Part shown: positions 11,301 through 62,723 of the stretch, piece after piece | How positions within the stretch are numbered: the first letter of the stretch is position 1 | Layout of the letters: the number at the start of each line of letters is the position of its first letter | Assembly (NCBI GenBank): GCA_023053685.1 | Contig: JALIGW010000001.1 | Span: 65,477,740-65,541,739, forward strand | Direction: 5' to 3' | Source: Diadophis punctatus similis | Lineage: Eukaryota; Chordata; Lepidosauria; Squamata; Dipsadidae | DNA length: 64,000 bases | Notes under the pieces: model-generated | What the model saw: the letters and a program-made list of their open reading frames with translations, nothing else | Database searches by the model: none | What the model was told of the DNA's origin: nothing | Translations under genes and position numbers: made by a program

Positions 11301-14300
11301 TTGGAAGTTGCATCCATTTAAAATAAAGGATTCCAAAATGGATAATTTAACAAACATTAAGTACCATTTATGTATTTCCATTAAAGCCACATTTTGCTCA
11401 GTAGATCCCAAAGTTCACCAACTAGGTGCAAAATAATGGTTCAAAAAGGCAGATACAGAATTAAGGAACACGGAGTCTCTGACACAGGATTTAGTTTTCA
11501 GTATTCAAATAGAGTGTATGTATCTACATGTTTACATCCACAAATCTCCTGAATTACTGCTCCTATTGTTCCGAAACACTGGAAATCATAAATTCTTTTT
11601 TTGTGGGGTACTACAAACCAAAAGTGACACTGGTCACCCAAAGATCCATCTCTGCCCGTCTGTTTCACATTACAATAACATATTCCCATTTGCATTTATT
11701 GTATTTTAAGACATCTATGAATTCTACGCTGAGCTCAGTAAAGTAAAAACAGAAGACCAAATTAGATATCATGTAAAAAAAACATTAAAAAGATGACTGC
11801 AAGAGATCCATACTTGTGGCTGAAGGGAAGCTGGGGATATAATTCAATACATTGCTATATTAGCTGGAAAGCTATTAGAGGAAGATTTCATTTGGCACTC
11901 ATTCGTTGAATATCCCATTTGTCGATCCAAACAGCATTCCAAGGGTTAAAAGCCTCGCACTGTATCAACTGGTCTTGTTTATTTGTTATCACATTTGGCT
12001 GATTTTTTTTAACTGAAGGGTTAATAGCCTCACACTGTATCAACTGGTCTTATTTATTTGTTATCACATTTGGCTGATTTTTTTTAACTGATTTTTTAAA
12101 AATTCATTTCAAAATAGAGCATATTTCATGCAATACTGCATTTGTCTCTCATTGTTTCCCAAAATGTCTATTTTTCCCTTGGAATAAGTGAATAAGCAAA
12201 AGAAAACATCAGACCATACGGATTCAGATTCTCAGCAAAACTAGCCTACTTTCTACACACTCCATTCCAAGTTAAGTACTGAACAGCCTATACTGTATAA
12301 GCACAAAAAGAAAACACATAGAATCCAAAATTTAAAAAAGTGACTTGCCCAGTCTTCTCTCCAAAATGTGTGTGAAGCTGTGATTCACTGAACTGGATCA
12401 GCTCTCCCATATACTGCACTCCGAGACATTCAGTAATAGAAGCACCTAGTTTCCCTCCAAGGTTGCGACTAGGGGAGGAAAAAAACAACAATTGGATGGA
12501 GAAAGAAAAGATACTAGATCCGGGTACCAATCAGCAAAAGTGTTCAGGTAATCACCCAAAGAGGGAAGGACTGCAGGATTTGCGCTATATGACAAACGGC
12601 TAAAGCATGTTGACAGAAACAGTAATGAATAAGTAGCTTCTGCCTATACTAGTAGGAATCAAGCACAAATATGCCCAAGTAGTAACATGCAGGAGAAAAG
12701 GATAACTTTGACATTCATGGCTATATTCTCCGTTTTACGTACATGTTGCCGATTGGCATCTTGCTAAAGAGCTGAGGAACAGCCCCCTGTGATACCAGAG
12801 TCTGTCGATTTGGTTTGTTGAGGCCACAGGCCAGTTTTGCTAATACCTGAAATGAACCAAATGGCTAGTTTAGCAACAGTGGCTTTTCAATTTCCTACAT
12901 TCAAATTTTCGAACAAAAGAAATCAAAATATAGGACATGGTGAAAATACAACTACTCAAAAGTATATAAAGATAATCACTATATTGTGGAATTTCAAGAA
13001 CACAATGACACATTTAACTAACTTAACTAATATATCTGGTCCAAAAATATAAATTCTCATGTTTTCCCTCATTTTTATTCTCATCTGTTATTTGCATTTA
13101 CGGTAGTTCATCCTGGGGCCAAAACACCCAATAGAACTGTATTCATTCTTAATACCAGGATATATAAAATTACAAAAACTTTTGAAGCAAACTTGGATAG
13201 AATGATATGTTCATAGCAGTGTAGAATCCTGGAGAATAATGCATTATTATTGCTTCAAGCTACTTGCTTTTTGGTCCAGAATAGAATTGTTCCATTTTGT
13301 GGGTGCTTATTCGAGTTTGTCCCAAAAGCCTTTGAAGCGTTAAATGGAGTAAGACTAACCCTGAGTGGGTACCAGACTTGGAATGTTCACCTCAAAGGGG
13401 ACGCCACTTCAGACTTGACTAACTTTTATTACTTTCTAAGAGTTTAGGAGATTCCTGCAATTATATAAGGGAAAGGATGAGGTGGCTCCATTTAGATAGG
13501 CAGATATAAGTATCTTTGGGGGAAAATAACAGGTCAGGTTATGAAGAAAAGAGACGAGATAACTTGTGCCAATTCCCTCCTCCTCTTGTTATGTAGGTGG
13601 ACTGTGGTAATCATATTAGCTTACCCTTTGGCCTGCAGGTGTTGTTGTCCAAATGCCAAGTTAATAAATAAGATCTCCCTCCCCCTTGATCTGACCATAA
13701 ATGAGGAGGTTGACCTGGAGTATAACTGAGCCCTAGGTCTCTCTCTCTCATATTAGGCCTGCAGAAACTATTTCTCTTCCCAGAGGTGGGGAAACAGCAC
13801 CCAGCCCACTCTGCTATGTGGCACATATCTCAGTTGGGAGCAGTTGGGCAAATCAGATGACAACTCATCTTATTTACATTTCTATGCCGCCCAACTCCCG
13901 AAGGACTCTTGAATTGGACACACTCAAAACTGTAGCAATGATAGTAGATTTTAGGAGAAGCCCTCTTATTCTACCACCTCTTACAATACTAGCCAACACA
14001 GTATCAGCAGTAGAGACCTTCAAGTTTCTAGGTTCTATAATATCTCAAGATTTAAAATGGACCCCTAACATCAAAAATGTCATGAAAAAGCACAACAAAG
14101 AATGTTCTTCCTGCACCAACTCAGAAAGCTCAGACTGCCCAAGGAGCTGCTGATACAGTTTACAAAGGAATTATTGAGTCTGTCATTTGCACCTCTATAA
14201 CTGTCTGGTTTGGCACTGCAACCAAACAAGACAGACACAGACTTCAATGGATAGTTAGAACTGCAGAAACAATTATTACCAGTCTGCCTTCCATTGAGGA

Positions 14301-17300
14301 TTTGTATACTGCACGAGCCAGAAAGAGGGCTGTGAAAATATCTATAGACCCCTCACATCCTGGACATAAACTGTTTCAACTTCTTCCCATGTCTGTGCAT
14401 GTCTGCGCATGCATGTGCACATGTGTGCACACCTTTCAGTTTGGGCATGCGCGAGCGCGCAGTTTGGGCATGGTGTCTAAAAAGTTCGCCATCACTGGTC
14501 TCCTGCTTGAGCAGGGGGTTGGACTAGAACAATGATGGCGAAGCTATGGCACGCGTGCCACAGGTGGCATGCAGAGCCATATCGGAGGGTACGCGAGGCG
14601 TTGCCCTATGTCAGCTCCAGCACACATGCGTGCGCTGGCCAGCTGATTTTCGGCCTTGGGGAAGGCCGTTTCGCCCTCCGGAGGCTTCAGGGAAGCTTCC
14701 CTGAAGCCTCCGGAGTGTGAAAAACAGCACAACGGGAAAACCGGAAGTCAGTTTTTCCGAACTTCTGGATTGCCCGTTTGGCTGTTTTTTCACCATCCCA
14801 GGCTTCAGTGAGGCCTGTGCGCATGCGCGGGGGCATGGGGGGGTTGTGCACATGCACAGGGGCAGCATGGGGGGATGCGCATACATGGGAGGAGGGAATG
14901 GGTCTGGGCACGTGCGCGCGCTAGCGTGCACGCACACCCCCTTTTGGCACACAAACCAAAAAAGGTTCGCCATCACTGGACTAGAAGATCTTAAAGGTCC
15001 CTTTCAGCTCTATTCCAACTGATTGAAACAGCATCCCCTTAGTATTATCCAACAGAACTTTCCCAAGTGCTTCAAAGACTTTCCTTTCTTCTTTCTCGCT
15101 TTTATATTTCCTGCATTCATTTGATACAGATTTTAACATAGACCAATCAAGAGTTGTACGTGTTGAGTAGTGGTGAGTTAAACATTAGAAAACAAGCAGC
15201 AATACCTTATTGTGAGAAATTCCAACAGAACATTGAAATCCAGTGACAGACTCCAGAGCAGCCCTCATTTCTTCCATGATAGCTGCCCCTACTGTCAGTT
15301 GCAATTCTGGATTGCTGGGATCTCCAAAAGGCAATGGCTTAAGCCATTGGCACACACCACGTTGCCTTATCTCCTCTAAAAAAAAGAACACAAACCGATT
15401 CAGAGCATCTTGCTAGACTGTTAGCCATTTATAACCATATTCATTAATGAACCACATACCAATATACCAATAAACTGTTTTTAGCATCTTAATGTCACTC
15501 ATTATATAATGCCATGGTACAGTAATACCTTACACAATGCATTTGTATGACTGGAGCATGTGAGACCCATTCAGAGCAAATGGCATAAAGGTTTGCTCAG
15601 GAAGATTTCAGTTTACACATGTTAAAAAAAATACCATTATAAAAGTTTGAAGAATATGTATCAGAACATGGTTCCTAAAAAAAATAGATGTGGGGAAAGT
15701 CCTAAAGTTGGACCAAACAAACCTTTCTGGAATGTATACCAGGGGCGGGTTCCTCTTACCTGCCTACTGGTGCGCTGCGCGCGCATCATTTCATTTCGTG
15801 CACACGCACGCTCACTACGCGCGCACGTCTGCTCGCACAATTTTGCTTCCTGCGCATGCGCGGAAGCAAAATCTCACAAGGGGATGCGCACGAGAGAGAG
15901 ATTTCGGTGATTTTTTGCTTCTGCGCATGCAAGCAAACAATTACTGAAATCTCACACACGTGCACGTCCCCTCGCGAGATTTTGCTTCCACGCATGAGCA
16001 GGAGGAAAAAAAACCCCCAAAATTCGAGAAACAAGATGGCGCCGTGTGACAGGCCGGCGAAGACGACACTGGAGCCGTCGCGCACAAATTGCGCAATCGG
16101 CCGGCCGCTACCGGTGCGACAGAGTCGACCGCACCGGTAGGAACCCACCACTGAAATATACATATGTAAACGTCCTAGAGAGTCAGCACACAGAATGAGC
16201 ATTTCGTGTTGGTATTCTATCTTGATTTTTCTGGAATTCAAACAGTGAGCTAAACTTTTAAGTGAGAAAAGCATGCATGAATGAATCTTTTAGTTCCAAA
16301 AGTAAACAAGAAATGTTGGAAACCAGTCTTTGGTTCTCTATATTTTAGTTTAGATAAAAAGAATAAGTGACACTGAAAGTTTTTCCAGCTTCAATGTGAC
16401 AATCTCAACTCATCCCTAATAGCAAAATCACAGATCAAGTGAATGCAGTTGGAGGAGAGAATCCAATCTGCTTGCAAATGCTATTCAATTCCCCAGAAAA
16501 CACAACTGGACTGAAATGGAGTCTCTCTGTCTCTCTCTCTCTCTCTCCCCCCACACACACACTACCTTTGTTGTCCGTATTTTCTTCTTCTTCAAGGCTA
16601 TTTGGGAATCCTTGAATATACGTAGTTCCCAATTGCTCTACTGAAATAGGTTGACCCTTCATCTTCTTCAGCCTTTCCTGTATAGCTTGTGTTAAGTCCA
16701 GATAAGCTTCATCGATGCTGGCACGTTCAATCACAGCAAAACGTGACATCACTTCCATCACCTCTATGCTGGCTTCTCTATATCTACATGAAGACACCAA
16801 ATAAATTTTGATATTTCTGTTTATCCTGCCCTTTCCATCTCAGGAATCTAATAAAAATCTGGCCATCAAAGTGATGGGTCTGTAGCATTATTTTTTTCAT
16901 AATGTAGAATTTGACAACTTACATGAAAACCCCTTCATCACCTTTTTTGTTTGTTTTTGTATAGCTTCAGAAACTCTGAAATTATACATCAAAATTCAGC
17001 AACAAACTATTCATGGTGATCGTAGTTCTATGATTTTCAGCAAGAAGTAGTAAAATGAATAGAAAATGAGATATGCAAAGCTTCGGGCTTTAAATACTTA
17101 AAAAAATTAGGGAAAACCCTGTCCAATTCCCCACACATACACATACATGCAGAAATTCCTTTAATTCATTCCTAGTTCTATTACATCACTGTCCTGAATA
17201 CTGTTACCGTACGATTATATTTTTTAAAGAAGACTAGACTGAACGTACTGCATCCAGTTTTTAAGAGGCAGCATAACATATTTCTTTAAACTGTTTGGAA

Positions 17301-18681
17301 AACAAATATAAGTTCCAAAAGCAGAAAATTCACCAAAAAGCAGCTGTGATTAAGAACTGAGACATTTTTGTTTATTTCAGATGGTTTCACCACCACCCAA
17401 GGGGGTGGGGGAACAAGAGAAATTGTAAAAAGCTACCAATCCCAGGTTTACCTGGTGAGATCTGCTTTGCCACGGGCCTCTGGCACTCTAGCCAACTCGA
17501 GATCTGGGCACAACTTCTTGGCATCAGCAGCCCACATGTTTCTTTTAACTCCAAAAGCACGTGCTTCATAGCTCACAGCAATTATCCTGAATTCCATGAA
17601 GGGGAAATATATTAGACATTACATGAAGGACAAAATGATCATTTCCCCCAGTTTAGCATTAGATAGGAGAACTTTCACAGGTTTCACAGTATCACCTACA
17701 CATTGAATACTTCTCAGGATTTTCTTCTTCAACCATAGAACATTTAGTCATTTTGAGGGAACATTCATTCCTAGAGATTTTTAGAAGATATTGAGAGGCT
17801 ATGAACCTGTGATAATTGACAGCTGCTGAATCAATGCAGGTACCACAGTGCTAGGGTTCTCCTCCCCCCCCCTCCAGGTTAAAAATACATATTTTGGGCA
17901 AGGCTGAGCAAAAATTATCCTATTCAAGGATTCTAGAGTTCTATATATAAAACACAACAGTAAAGGACTAGACAAATTTTAGAGAAGCAATCTGAGAGAG
18001 ACCTGATATTTAAATGAGAACACTACAGAAGCTGGTCCAGAAATAAAAACATGTATACAGTACATGAAATATTCATTTTCTCCCGCTACCGTTTAGGAAT
18101 GCCTTACTTAATCTAGATATGTAAGCAAAGCAAAATACTAGAGACATTAGGCTACCCCCCCCCCAATAATATGCCTGTTAACAGAAGGAAGACTTTTGTG
18201 TGTGTGTCCTTGAATTGGCTTTTTGACTCCTGGCGACTGACTGCCCGGACTAGTCCCTGCAGTTTTCTTGGCAAGATTTCACAAATTTTGCCCTGCTTCC
18301 TAGGGCTGAGAGTGACAGGCGCCAAGGTCACCCAGTCGCCTTGTACCCTCATCACACCAAACTGGAGGAAAAAGTAGAATTAGATTAAAACGTGTCTTCC
18401 CGAAGGTCCAGATTCTTTATTGTTCTTTTAACAATGTCGGAAGACACGGCTCGTTTGTTTTCTGAAGCGCGTCATTATTCCTTCGCCTCGATTATCTAAC
18501 ATTTCATTTTGTTCCCAGTCTACACAAGGAGAGGAGCTTCCTACCCGCCACCTTTCCACGTCTTATACTGCACCACGACACAAGGCTTTCCATGCAGACG
18601 GGGATCCAGCCGTCGCTCCACCTGTATATAGAAACAGTCCATATCCGCCAAAGCCACCACTCGCTCCTGCCCCCGAACCAT
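7540..18681 (-). CDS. POLH: DNA polymerase eta, complete coding region in 10 exons
   Basis: Exons run 18681-18545, 17586-17452, 16783-16566, 15375-15206, 12846-12743, 12468-12349, 11205-11082, 10353-10288, 9029-8863 and 8338-7540. They total 2040 nt (679 residues plus TAG), against 713 in human. POLH is the Y-family translesion polymerase that copies past UV cyclobutane dimers in the nucleus. The catalytic carboxylates D13, D115 and E116 are present, and so are Q38 and R61, which contact the template and incoming nucleotide. The steric-gate position 18 is Tyr (Phe in human). The little finger follows at about 240-430. The tail holds a UBZ ubiquitin-binding finger (C601, C604, H616, H620, with D618) and a C-terminal PIP-like TLDFFFKP. 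The internal FF motif of mammals (LESFFQ) reads IEMLFQ here. The gene points toward GTPBP2 and away from XPO5, as in human. Confidence 0.96.
8863..9029 (-). CDS. POLH: POLH coding exon 9
   Basis: 167 nt encoding NNRVAKQLSVGIHMQGGKHT and the conserved TRCCALSLYDAQKIS. It ends in a split Trp codon (TG|G). Confidence 0.94.
9564..10238. mobile_element. TIR element with 'TATAAGACGCACC' ends (POLH intron)
   Basis: The left end TACCGTATTTTTCGGAGTAT is mirrored by GTGCGTCTTATACTCC and degenerate AAAAAACACGG at the right, probably over a TA target as in Tc/mariner-type MITEs. Inside are half of a hAT-like palindrome core (about 9758-9812) and three direct repeats of about 114 bp (from about 9841, 9955 and 10068). 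Each repeat holds CCCAATTTTTGCAA and GGGAAGCCTGCAGAGC. A related copy lies at 33530-34525. Confidence 0.75.
10288..10353 (-). CDS. POLH: POLH coding exon 8
   Basis: 66 nt, 22 codons (VQYWLLQLALELEERLNKDR plus DQ), a little-finger helix. The acceptor is CTGAAG and the donor GTAGGC. Confidence 0.92.
10354..11081. other. POLH: POLH intron 7, no recognised element
   Basis: The splice ends are intact. I see no gene, RNA or transposon here. Confidence 0.5.
11082..11205 (-). CDS. POLH: POLH coding exon 7
   Basis: 124 nt encoding SWLYELCRGIDFEPVKARQL then PKSIGCSKNFPGKTALATRK, the linker into the little-finger DNA-binding domain. The donor is GTAAAA. Confidence 0.95.
11942..12091. repeat. Tandem duplication, 2 x 75 bp
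   Basis: Two units starting agggttaaaagcctcgcact (11942) and agggttaatagcctcacact (12017) are almost identical over about 75 bp. They lie in a POLH intron (11206-12348). The intron otherwise shows nothing recognisable. Confidence 0.85.
12349..12468 (-). CDS. POLH: POLH coding exon 6 (GC donor)
   Basis: 120 nt encoding RNLGGKLGASITECLGVQYM and on to HFGEKT. The only donor that keeps the frame into the next exon is GCAAGT (GC at 12348-12347), so this is a GC-AG intron. The phase then joins correctly to SWLYELCRG. Confidence 0.93.
12743..12846 (-). CDS. POLH: POLH coding exon 5
   Basis: 104 nt encoding VLAKLACGLNKPNRQTLVSQ then GAVPQLFSKMPIGN, the thumb-region helix-hairpin segment. The donor is GTACGT. 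Confidence 0.95.
13870..14395 (+). pseudogene. L2/CR1-type LINE reverse transcriptase fragment
   Basis: Conceptual translation gives VAMIVDFRR, FKFLGSIISQDLKWTPNI, then in shifted frames LRKLRLPKELL, a TVWFGTAT-like stretch and ARKRAVKISIDPSHPGHKLF. These are the order and motifs of the RT C-terminal region in L2/CR1-like LINEs. Frameshifts and stops break it. It sits in POLH intron 5 (12847-15205) and runs into a truncated hAT end at about 14430-14499. Confidence 0.75.
14530..14978. mobile_element. hAT element, CAATGATGGCGAAGC family
   Basis: The left end CAATGATGGCGAAGCTATGG is mirrored by GGTTCGCCATCACTG. The octamer GACTAGAA is duplicated perfectly at 14522-14529 and 14979-14986. The interior is GC/CpG-rich with mirrored CCGGAGGCTTCAGGGAAGC arms. 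It is the same family as 53910-54514. Confidence 0.88.
15206..15375 (-). CDS. POLH: POLH coding exon 4
   Basis: 170 nt, residues 164-220, including LQLTVGAAIMEEMRAALESV and the conserved GFQCSVGISHNK that closes the palm. The acceptor is TTTTTTTAG and the donor GTATTG. Confidence 0.95.
15740..16153. mobile_element. Non-autonomous hAT element, CpG-rich core
   Basis: The ends are CAGGGGCGGGTTCCTC and GGTAGGAACCCACCACTG. The flanking octamers ATGTATAC and AAATATAC agree at 6 of 8 positions. The interior repeats CGCATGCGCGGAAGC-like palindromes and AAAATCTC(A/G)C. It lies in a POLH intron. Confidence 0.82.
16511..16560. repeat. Compound microsatellite (TC)n-C6-(CA)n
   Basis: A short dinucleotide tract lies 6 nt from the POLH exon 3 donor site, on the intron side. 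Confidence 0.85.
16566..16783 (-). CDS. POLH: POLH coding exon 3 (catalytic DE)
   Basis: 218 nt, residues 91-163, from YREASIEVMEVMSRFAVIER through ASIDEAYLDLTQ, which carries catalytic D115 and E116. A (GT)n/(GA)n microsatellite begins a few bases into the following intron (16511-16560). Confidence 0.95.
16784..17451. other. POLH: POLH intron 2, no recognised element
   Basis: An AT-rich intron with intact GT and AG ends. I see no gene or transposon. Confidence 0.5.
17452..17586 (-). CDS. POLH: POLH coding exon 2
   Basis: 135 nt encoding IIAVSYEARAFGVKRNMWAA and onward (residues 46-90). R61 lies in a V-K-R context. The acceptor is TTCAG and the donor GTAAAC. A (C)n-rich patch lies just 3' in the intron. 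Confidence 0.94.
17587..18544. other. POLH: POLH intron 1 with an old degenerate repeat
   Basis: 18190-18345 carries a segment (ttgactcctggcgactgac ... caaggtcacccagtcgcctt) that resembles old, widespread amniote repeat families related to MIR/L2 tails. The class is uncertain. Nothing else is recognised. Confidence 0.45.
18545..18681 (-). CDS. POLH: POLH coding exon 1 (start codon)
   Basis: The start is ATG at 18681-18679, in context GCGATGG with G at +4. The peptide begins MVRGQERVVALADMDCFYIQ, which carries the first catalytic Asp (D13). It ends KTWKGG plus two bases, with GT at 18544-18543. Any 5'UTR or upstream non-coding exon is not resolved. Confidence 0.93.
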
Positions 18682-18870
18682 CGCGATCCGCTGACGGCCA
18701 CCGAAAACAACCGAAGCCAAAAGTAGAAGAGGAAGCAGAGGAATCCGGGATAAGCTCCCTGCCTGAGTTACGTTCCCGCCGTCGGGAAGGATTAAAGAAA
18801 AAAAAAACTACTCCCTCTACGGTTTCTAACTTCCGCCCAAAACTCAAAGCACCTTGGGAAACGTAGTTTT
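18682..18870 (-). promoter_or_regulatory. POLH: Probable POLH promoter / 5' leader
   Basis: Upstream of the POLH ATG, the minus strand contains ACTACGTTTCCCAAGGTGC (18867-18849). This fits the SBS element bound by ZNF143/THAP11 (ACTACAATTCCCAGxxTGC-type). GCGGAAGT, an ETS/GABP-type site, lies at about 18836-18829. No TATA box is obvious, as expected for a housekeeping repair gene. The transcription start is not known. Confidence 0.5.
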
Positions 18871-19028
18871 AAAAGGAAACATACCATAAAAGTAATTTCC
18901 TTCGAATATAGCTCAACTCCTCATGTTTTTTATGGATAGATAGACCCATATTTTTTTCGAATATGAAAACGATTTGCCTTTGCCTTCTCTGGAGTTTTTC
19001 TTTTTTTTCAATTTCCCACACTAGCTAA

Positions 19029-19200
19029 ATGTCTATGGAGATTCTCAATCTTCCAGTCCCAAAAGTGCCTTTTCAAAAGGCAACTGGATTTTGTTTTTTC
19101 TCTAAAGAAGCTTCCTGGATGAGAAGCAAAACGTCTTCAAGGGAAAAAAAAACAAAGTCCAGTTGCCTTTCGAAAAAGCACTTTTGGGATTCCCACATAG
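19029..19200. repeat. Fold-back repeat with 'aagaagcttcctggatgag' core
   Basis: The sequence CCCAAAAGTGCCTTTTCAAA is mirrored by TTTCGAAAAAGCACTTTTGGG around the core gatgagaagcaaaacgtctt. The lead-in tgtctatggagattctca recurs with the other two copies (37192-37410 and, inverted, 60855-61041). It is a dispersed family whose superfamily I do not name. Confidence 0.75.
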
Positions 19201-19299
19201 CCTATATAGGAGAAAAGCGGTGCTGGTCTATGTTGGCAAAAAATTGGAAGAGCTTGCTAACATCTTTTCTGATCAATCCATTTAATTAAAAAGCATAAG

Positions 19300-20602
19300 C
19301 TTTCATTATCTGCAGCTCTCTTCATCAGCATTAGCAATAGCAATAGCACTTAGACATATATACCGCTTAGCAATAGCAATAGCAATAGAAAGAGTTGTCA
19401 ACGCCTGGAACACTTTACCTGACTCAGTAGTTTCTTCCCCAAACCCCAAAAACTTCAACCTCAGATTATCTACCATCGACCTCACCCCATTCCTAAGAGG
19501 TCGGTAAGGGGCGTGCATAAGCGTACAATCGTGCCTACCGTTCCTGTCCTAATGTACACATATATTCTTACCTCTTTTAGTCTTATTCATGCTTGTACTA
19601 TTACCAAAGTGACCAGATTTTTTTTTCTTCAAGCGGGACACCATTGACGGGGGTGGGTTTCTCCATTTGAGTTTTGCCCTCTGCGCATGCGCAGAGGGCA
19701 AAAGAAGGCAAATGTTGGCGTCCAGATGGGGGGGGAGGCCGCAATGGCTTGGGCTGGCTGGCAGGCAAGATCCTTACAACCGTCAGGTGACGCTCTCGGT
19801 GCGCTGTTTTAATTCTTAAAACTCTTAATACTGGGGAAAGTCCCAGGTAGGACGCGCGCCCCGTCCCGCCCGCCAGTCCTGCCCTGCCCGCCCAACCCCC
19901 AGCAAGAGACGCGCGTCCTACCTGGACTTTCCCCAGTAGCTCCAGTCGCGTTCCTTGCTAAGCGCCCAGAGCAGAGCAGCCCCTTCCAAAAGATAACGTC
20001 TCGCGATCTTTTGGAAGGGGCTGCTCTGTTCTGGGCGCTTAGCAAGGAACGCGACTGGAACTACTGGGAAAAGTCCCAGGTAGGACGCGCGCCCCGTCCC
20101 GCCCGCCAGTCCTGCCCCGCCCGCCCAACCCCCAGCAAGAGACGCGCGTCCTACCTGGACTTTCCCCAGTAGCTTAAGGTGACCAGATGTCCCGATTTTG
20201 AGAGGGCCTGCTGCTGCTGCTGCTGCCCCTGCGGCTGGGCCCAACCTGGCCGTCCTCGAGTGCCTGCAGGCCGATTTTTTGAAAGAATGCCCTAGTCGGG
20301 CATTGTTTTAAAAAATCAGGACTTTTTAAGAGGGCGGGCGGGACGCGGGACAAATGATTAAAAAGCGGGTCTGTCCCGCCAAAATCGGGACGTCTGGTCA
20401 CCTTAACTATTACATATATATTCAATCATGTTTTACTGTTTATACTTTGCTTATAATCATATATGCTTGACAAATAAATAAACAAACAAACTTAGACTTA
20501 TGTACCGCTTCACAGCCTTCTCTAAGTGGTTTTCAGAGTCCGCATATTGCCCCCATCACCTGGGTCCTCATTTTACCGAATTTGGAAGGATAGAAGGCTG
20601 TA
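19300..20602 (+). mobile_element. LINE 3' end fragment with SINE pieces, split by a hAT insertion
   Basis: 19390-19505 translates to VVNAWNTLPDSVVSSP and FNLRLSTIDLTPF, the end of an ORF2 of the non-LTR retrotransposon type, then a stop. The 3' trailer runs to 19604 and resumes after the hAT element (19605-20405), ending in (AAATA/AAAC)n at about 20487. Short SINE 3'-end pieces (gcaatagcaatagcacttag; 20490-20602, minus) flank it. Clade not assigned. Confidence 0.65.
19605..20405. mobile_element. hAT element with 'GTGACCAGA' ends and compound palindrome
   Basis: The left end CAAAGTGACCAGATT and right end CGGGACGTCTGGTCACCTTA are mirrored. The octamer ACTATTAC is duplicated perfectly at 19597-19604 and 20406-20413. 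The interior (19831-20172) has two near-identical GC-rich direct repeats, each self-complementary, around a long hairpin. A second internal start (GGTGACCAGATGTCCCG) at about 20177 suggests a composite or tandem origin. Confidence 0.82.
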
Positions 20603-21239
20603 GGATTTAAACTGGGGTAAGGCAGAGTGGGGAAAACAGATTGGTGAAAAGGTTGCTGATGAAGGGATCACAAAAGCTTATGCCAGTCAGAAGTCAAGAT
20701 ACTGGCTATAAAGATAACAGTCCAGTGAGTCCCTGCTCATTTGCCTTTGGTCTGCCTAAGCAGATTGCTTTCCCCTGAAGATGCCAATCACAGTTGTCAG
20801 AAAAACGCCAGGAAATCTGTTGTCTAGCCTAGGGTCACTAAACGCTGAAGCACAACCCTAACCAAAAGCTAATACCATTTCATAAAATGGTTTAGTCAGA
20901 AAAGGTACAACTCCTCCGGATTTCTTGCCCCGCTAGCCTAAGATGCTTAAGAAACTTGACTATTATGACATGATTATTACTCCATCTAGCCCCTATTGGC
21001 CCATGAAACTAAAAACTGAGACTCAGCCTTGTCAAGCTTAGATCCATTTTTTAAAAAACTGAAAGTCGTTTCACCAATATGAATATACTTCTGAATATTT
21101 CCTGTTGCAGGTTGGCCTTTGTGGAATGACTTTCTCTGAAAAAGAGAAAGTCGAACGTTGGGGGTGGGGGTGGGGAGAGGAAACCCGAAAGAACCGAAGT
21201 CCCTCAAGGGAAAACGATGCATTCTACATTTCTAACTCT

Positions 21240-21457
21240 ATACGCGTATCATAGAGTTGGATCCACCTTGTCCGGCCGCCGTTCAGAAGAGAGCAGCCGA
21301 TCTCCTGCGCCTGCGCACGGTGACTTTTCTCTCCGTTGGACCCGGCACGCCGTTGCTTCTTGGCTTTACCCCCCCACCGGTGCTTGGTTGCCGTGGGCAA
21401 CGGCTCCTCTCTCCCCTCCCGTTCCCCCCCCCCTGGAAGTTCTTGCTTCCAGGCACA
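21240..21457 (+). promoter_or_regulatory. XPO5: Probable XPO5 promoter (CpG-rich)
   Basis: A GC/CpG-rich block lies directly upstream of the XPO5 start and continues into exon 1 and intron 1 (to about 21650). It has TGCGCCTGCGCA at 21306-21317, close to the NRF1 palindrome, and no TATA box. It faces away from the POLH promoter about 2.4 kb to the left. The two genes form a divergent pair spread apart by transposons. Confidence 0.55.
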
Positions 21458-62268
<40,811 letters not shown>

Positions 62269-62317
62269 GTAAGTAGCTACTTCTTACAGGGAAGCCCAGA
62301 GTGGAAGTGTTACTTGG

Positions 62318-62723
62318 TACAGGTATTCCTCGACTTACAATCATAATTGAGCCCCAAATTGCTGTTGCTAAGAGAGACAGTTAAGTGAGTTTTGCCCCAT
62401 GTTATGACCTTTCTTGAGATAGTTGTTAAGTGAATCACTGCAGTTGTTAAATTAGTAGCACAGTTAAGTGTTACATTTAAATGAATCTGACTGCCCTATT
62501 GACTCTGCTTGTCAGAAGGTCGTAAAAGGTGATCACATGAACCCTGGACACTGCAATTGTCACAAATATGAGTCAGGTGCCAAGCGGGCGAATTTTGATC
62601 ACCTGACCATGGGGATGCTGAACAGTCGTAAGTGTGAAAAACAGTCATAAGTTAGATGTTTCAGTGCTGTTGTAACTTTGAACAGTCACTAAAGGAATGG
62701 TTGTAGGTCGAGGACTATCTGTA
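62318..62723. mobile_element. Tigger-like MITE in XPO5 intron 21
   Basis: Starts TACAGGTATTCCTCGACTTA and ends AGGTCGAGGACTATCTGTA. The body matches 21846 (ttgttaagtgaatcactgca, tgaccatggggatgctg). Confidence 0.87.
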
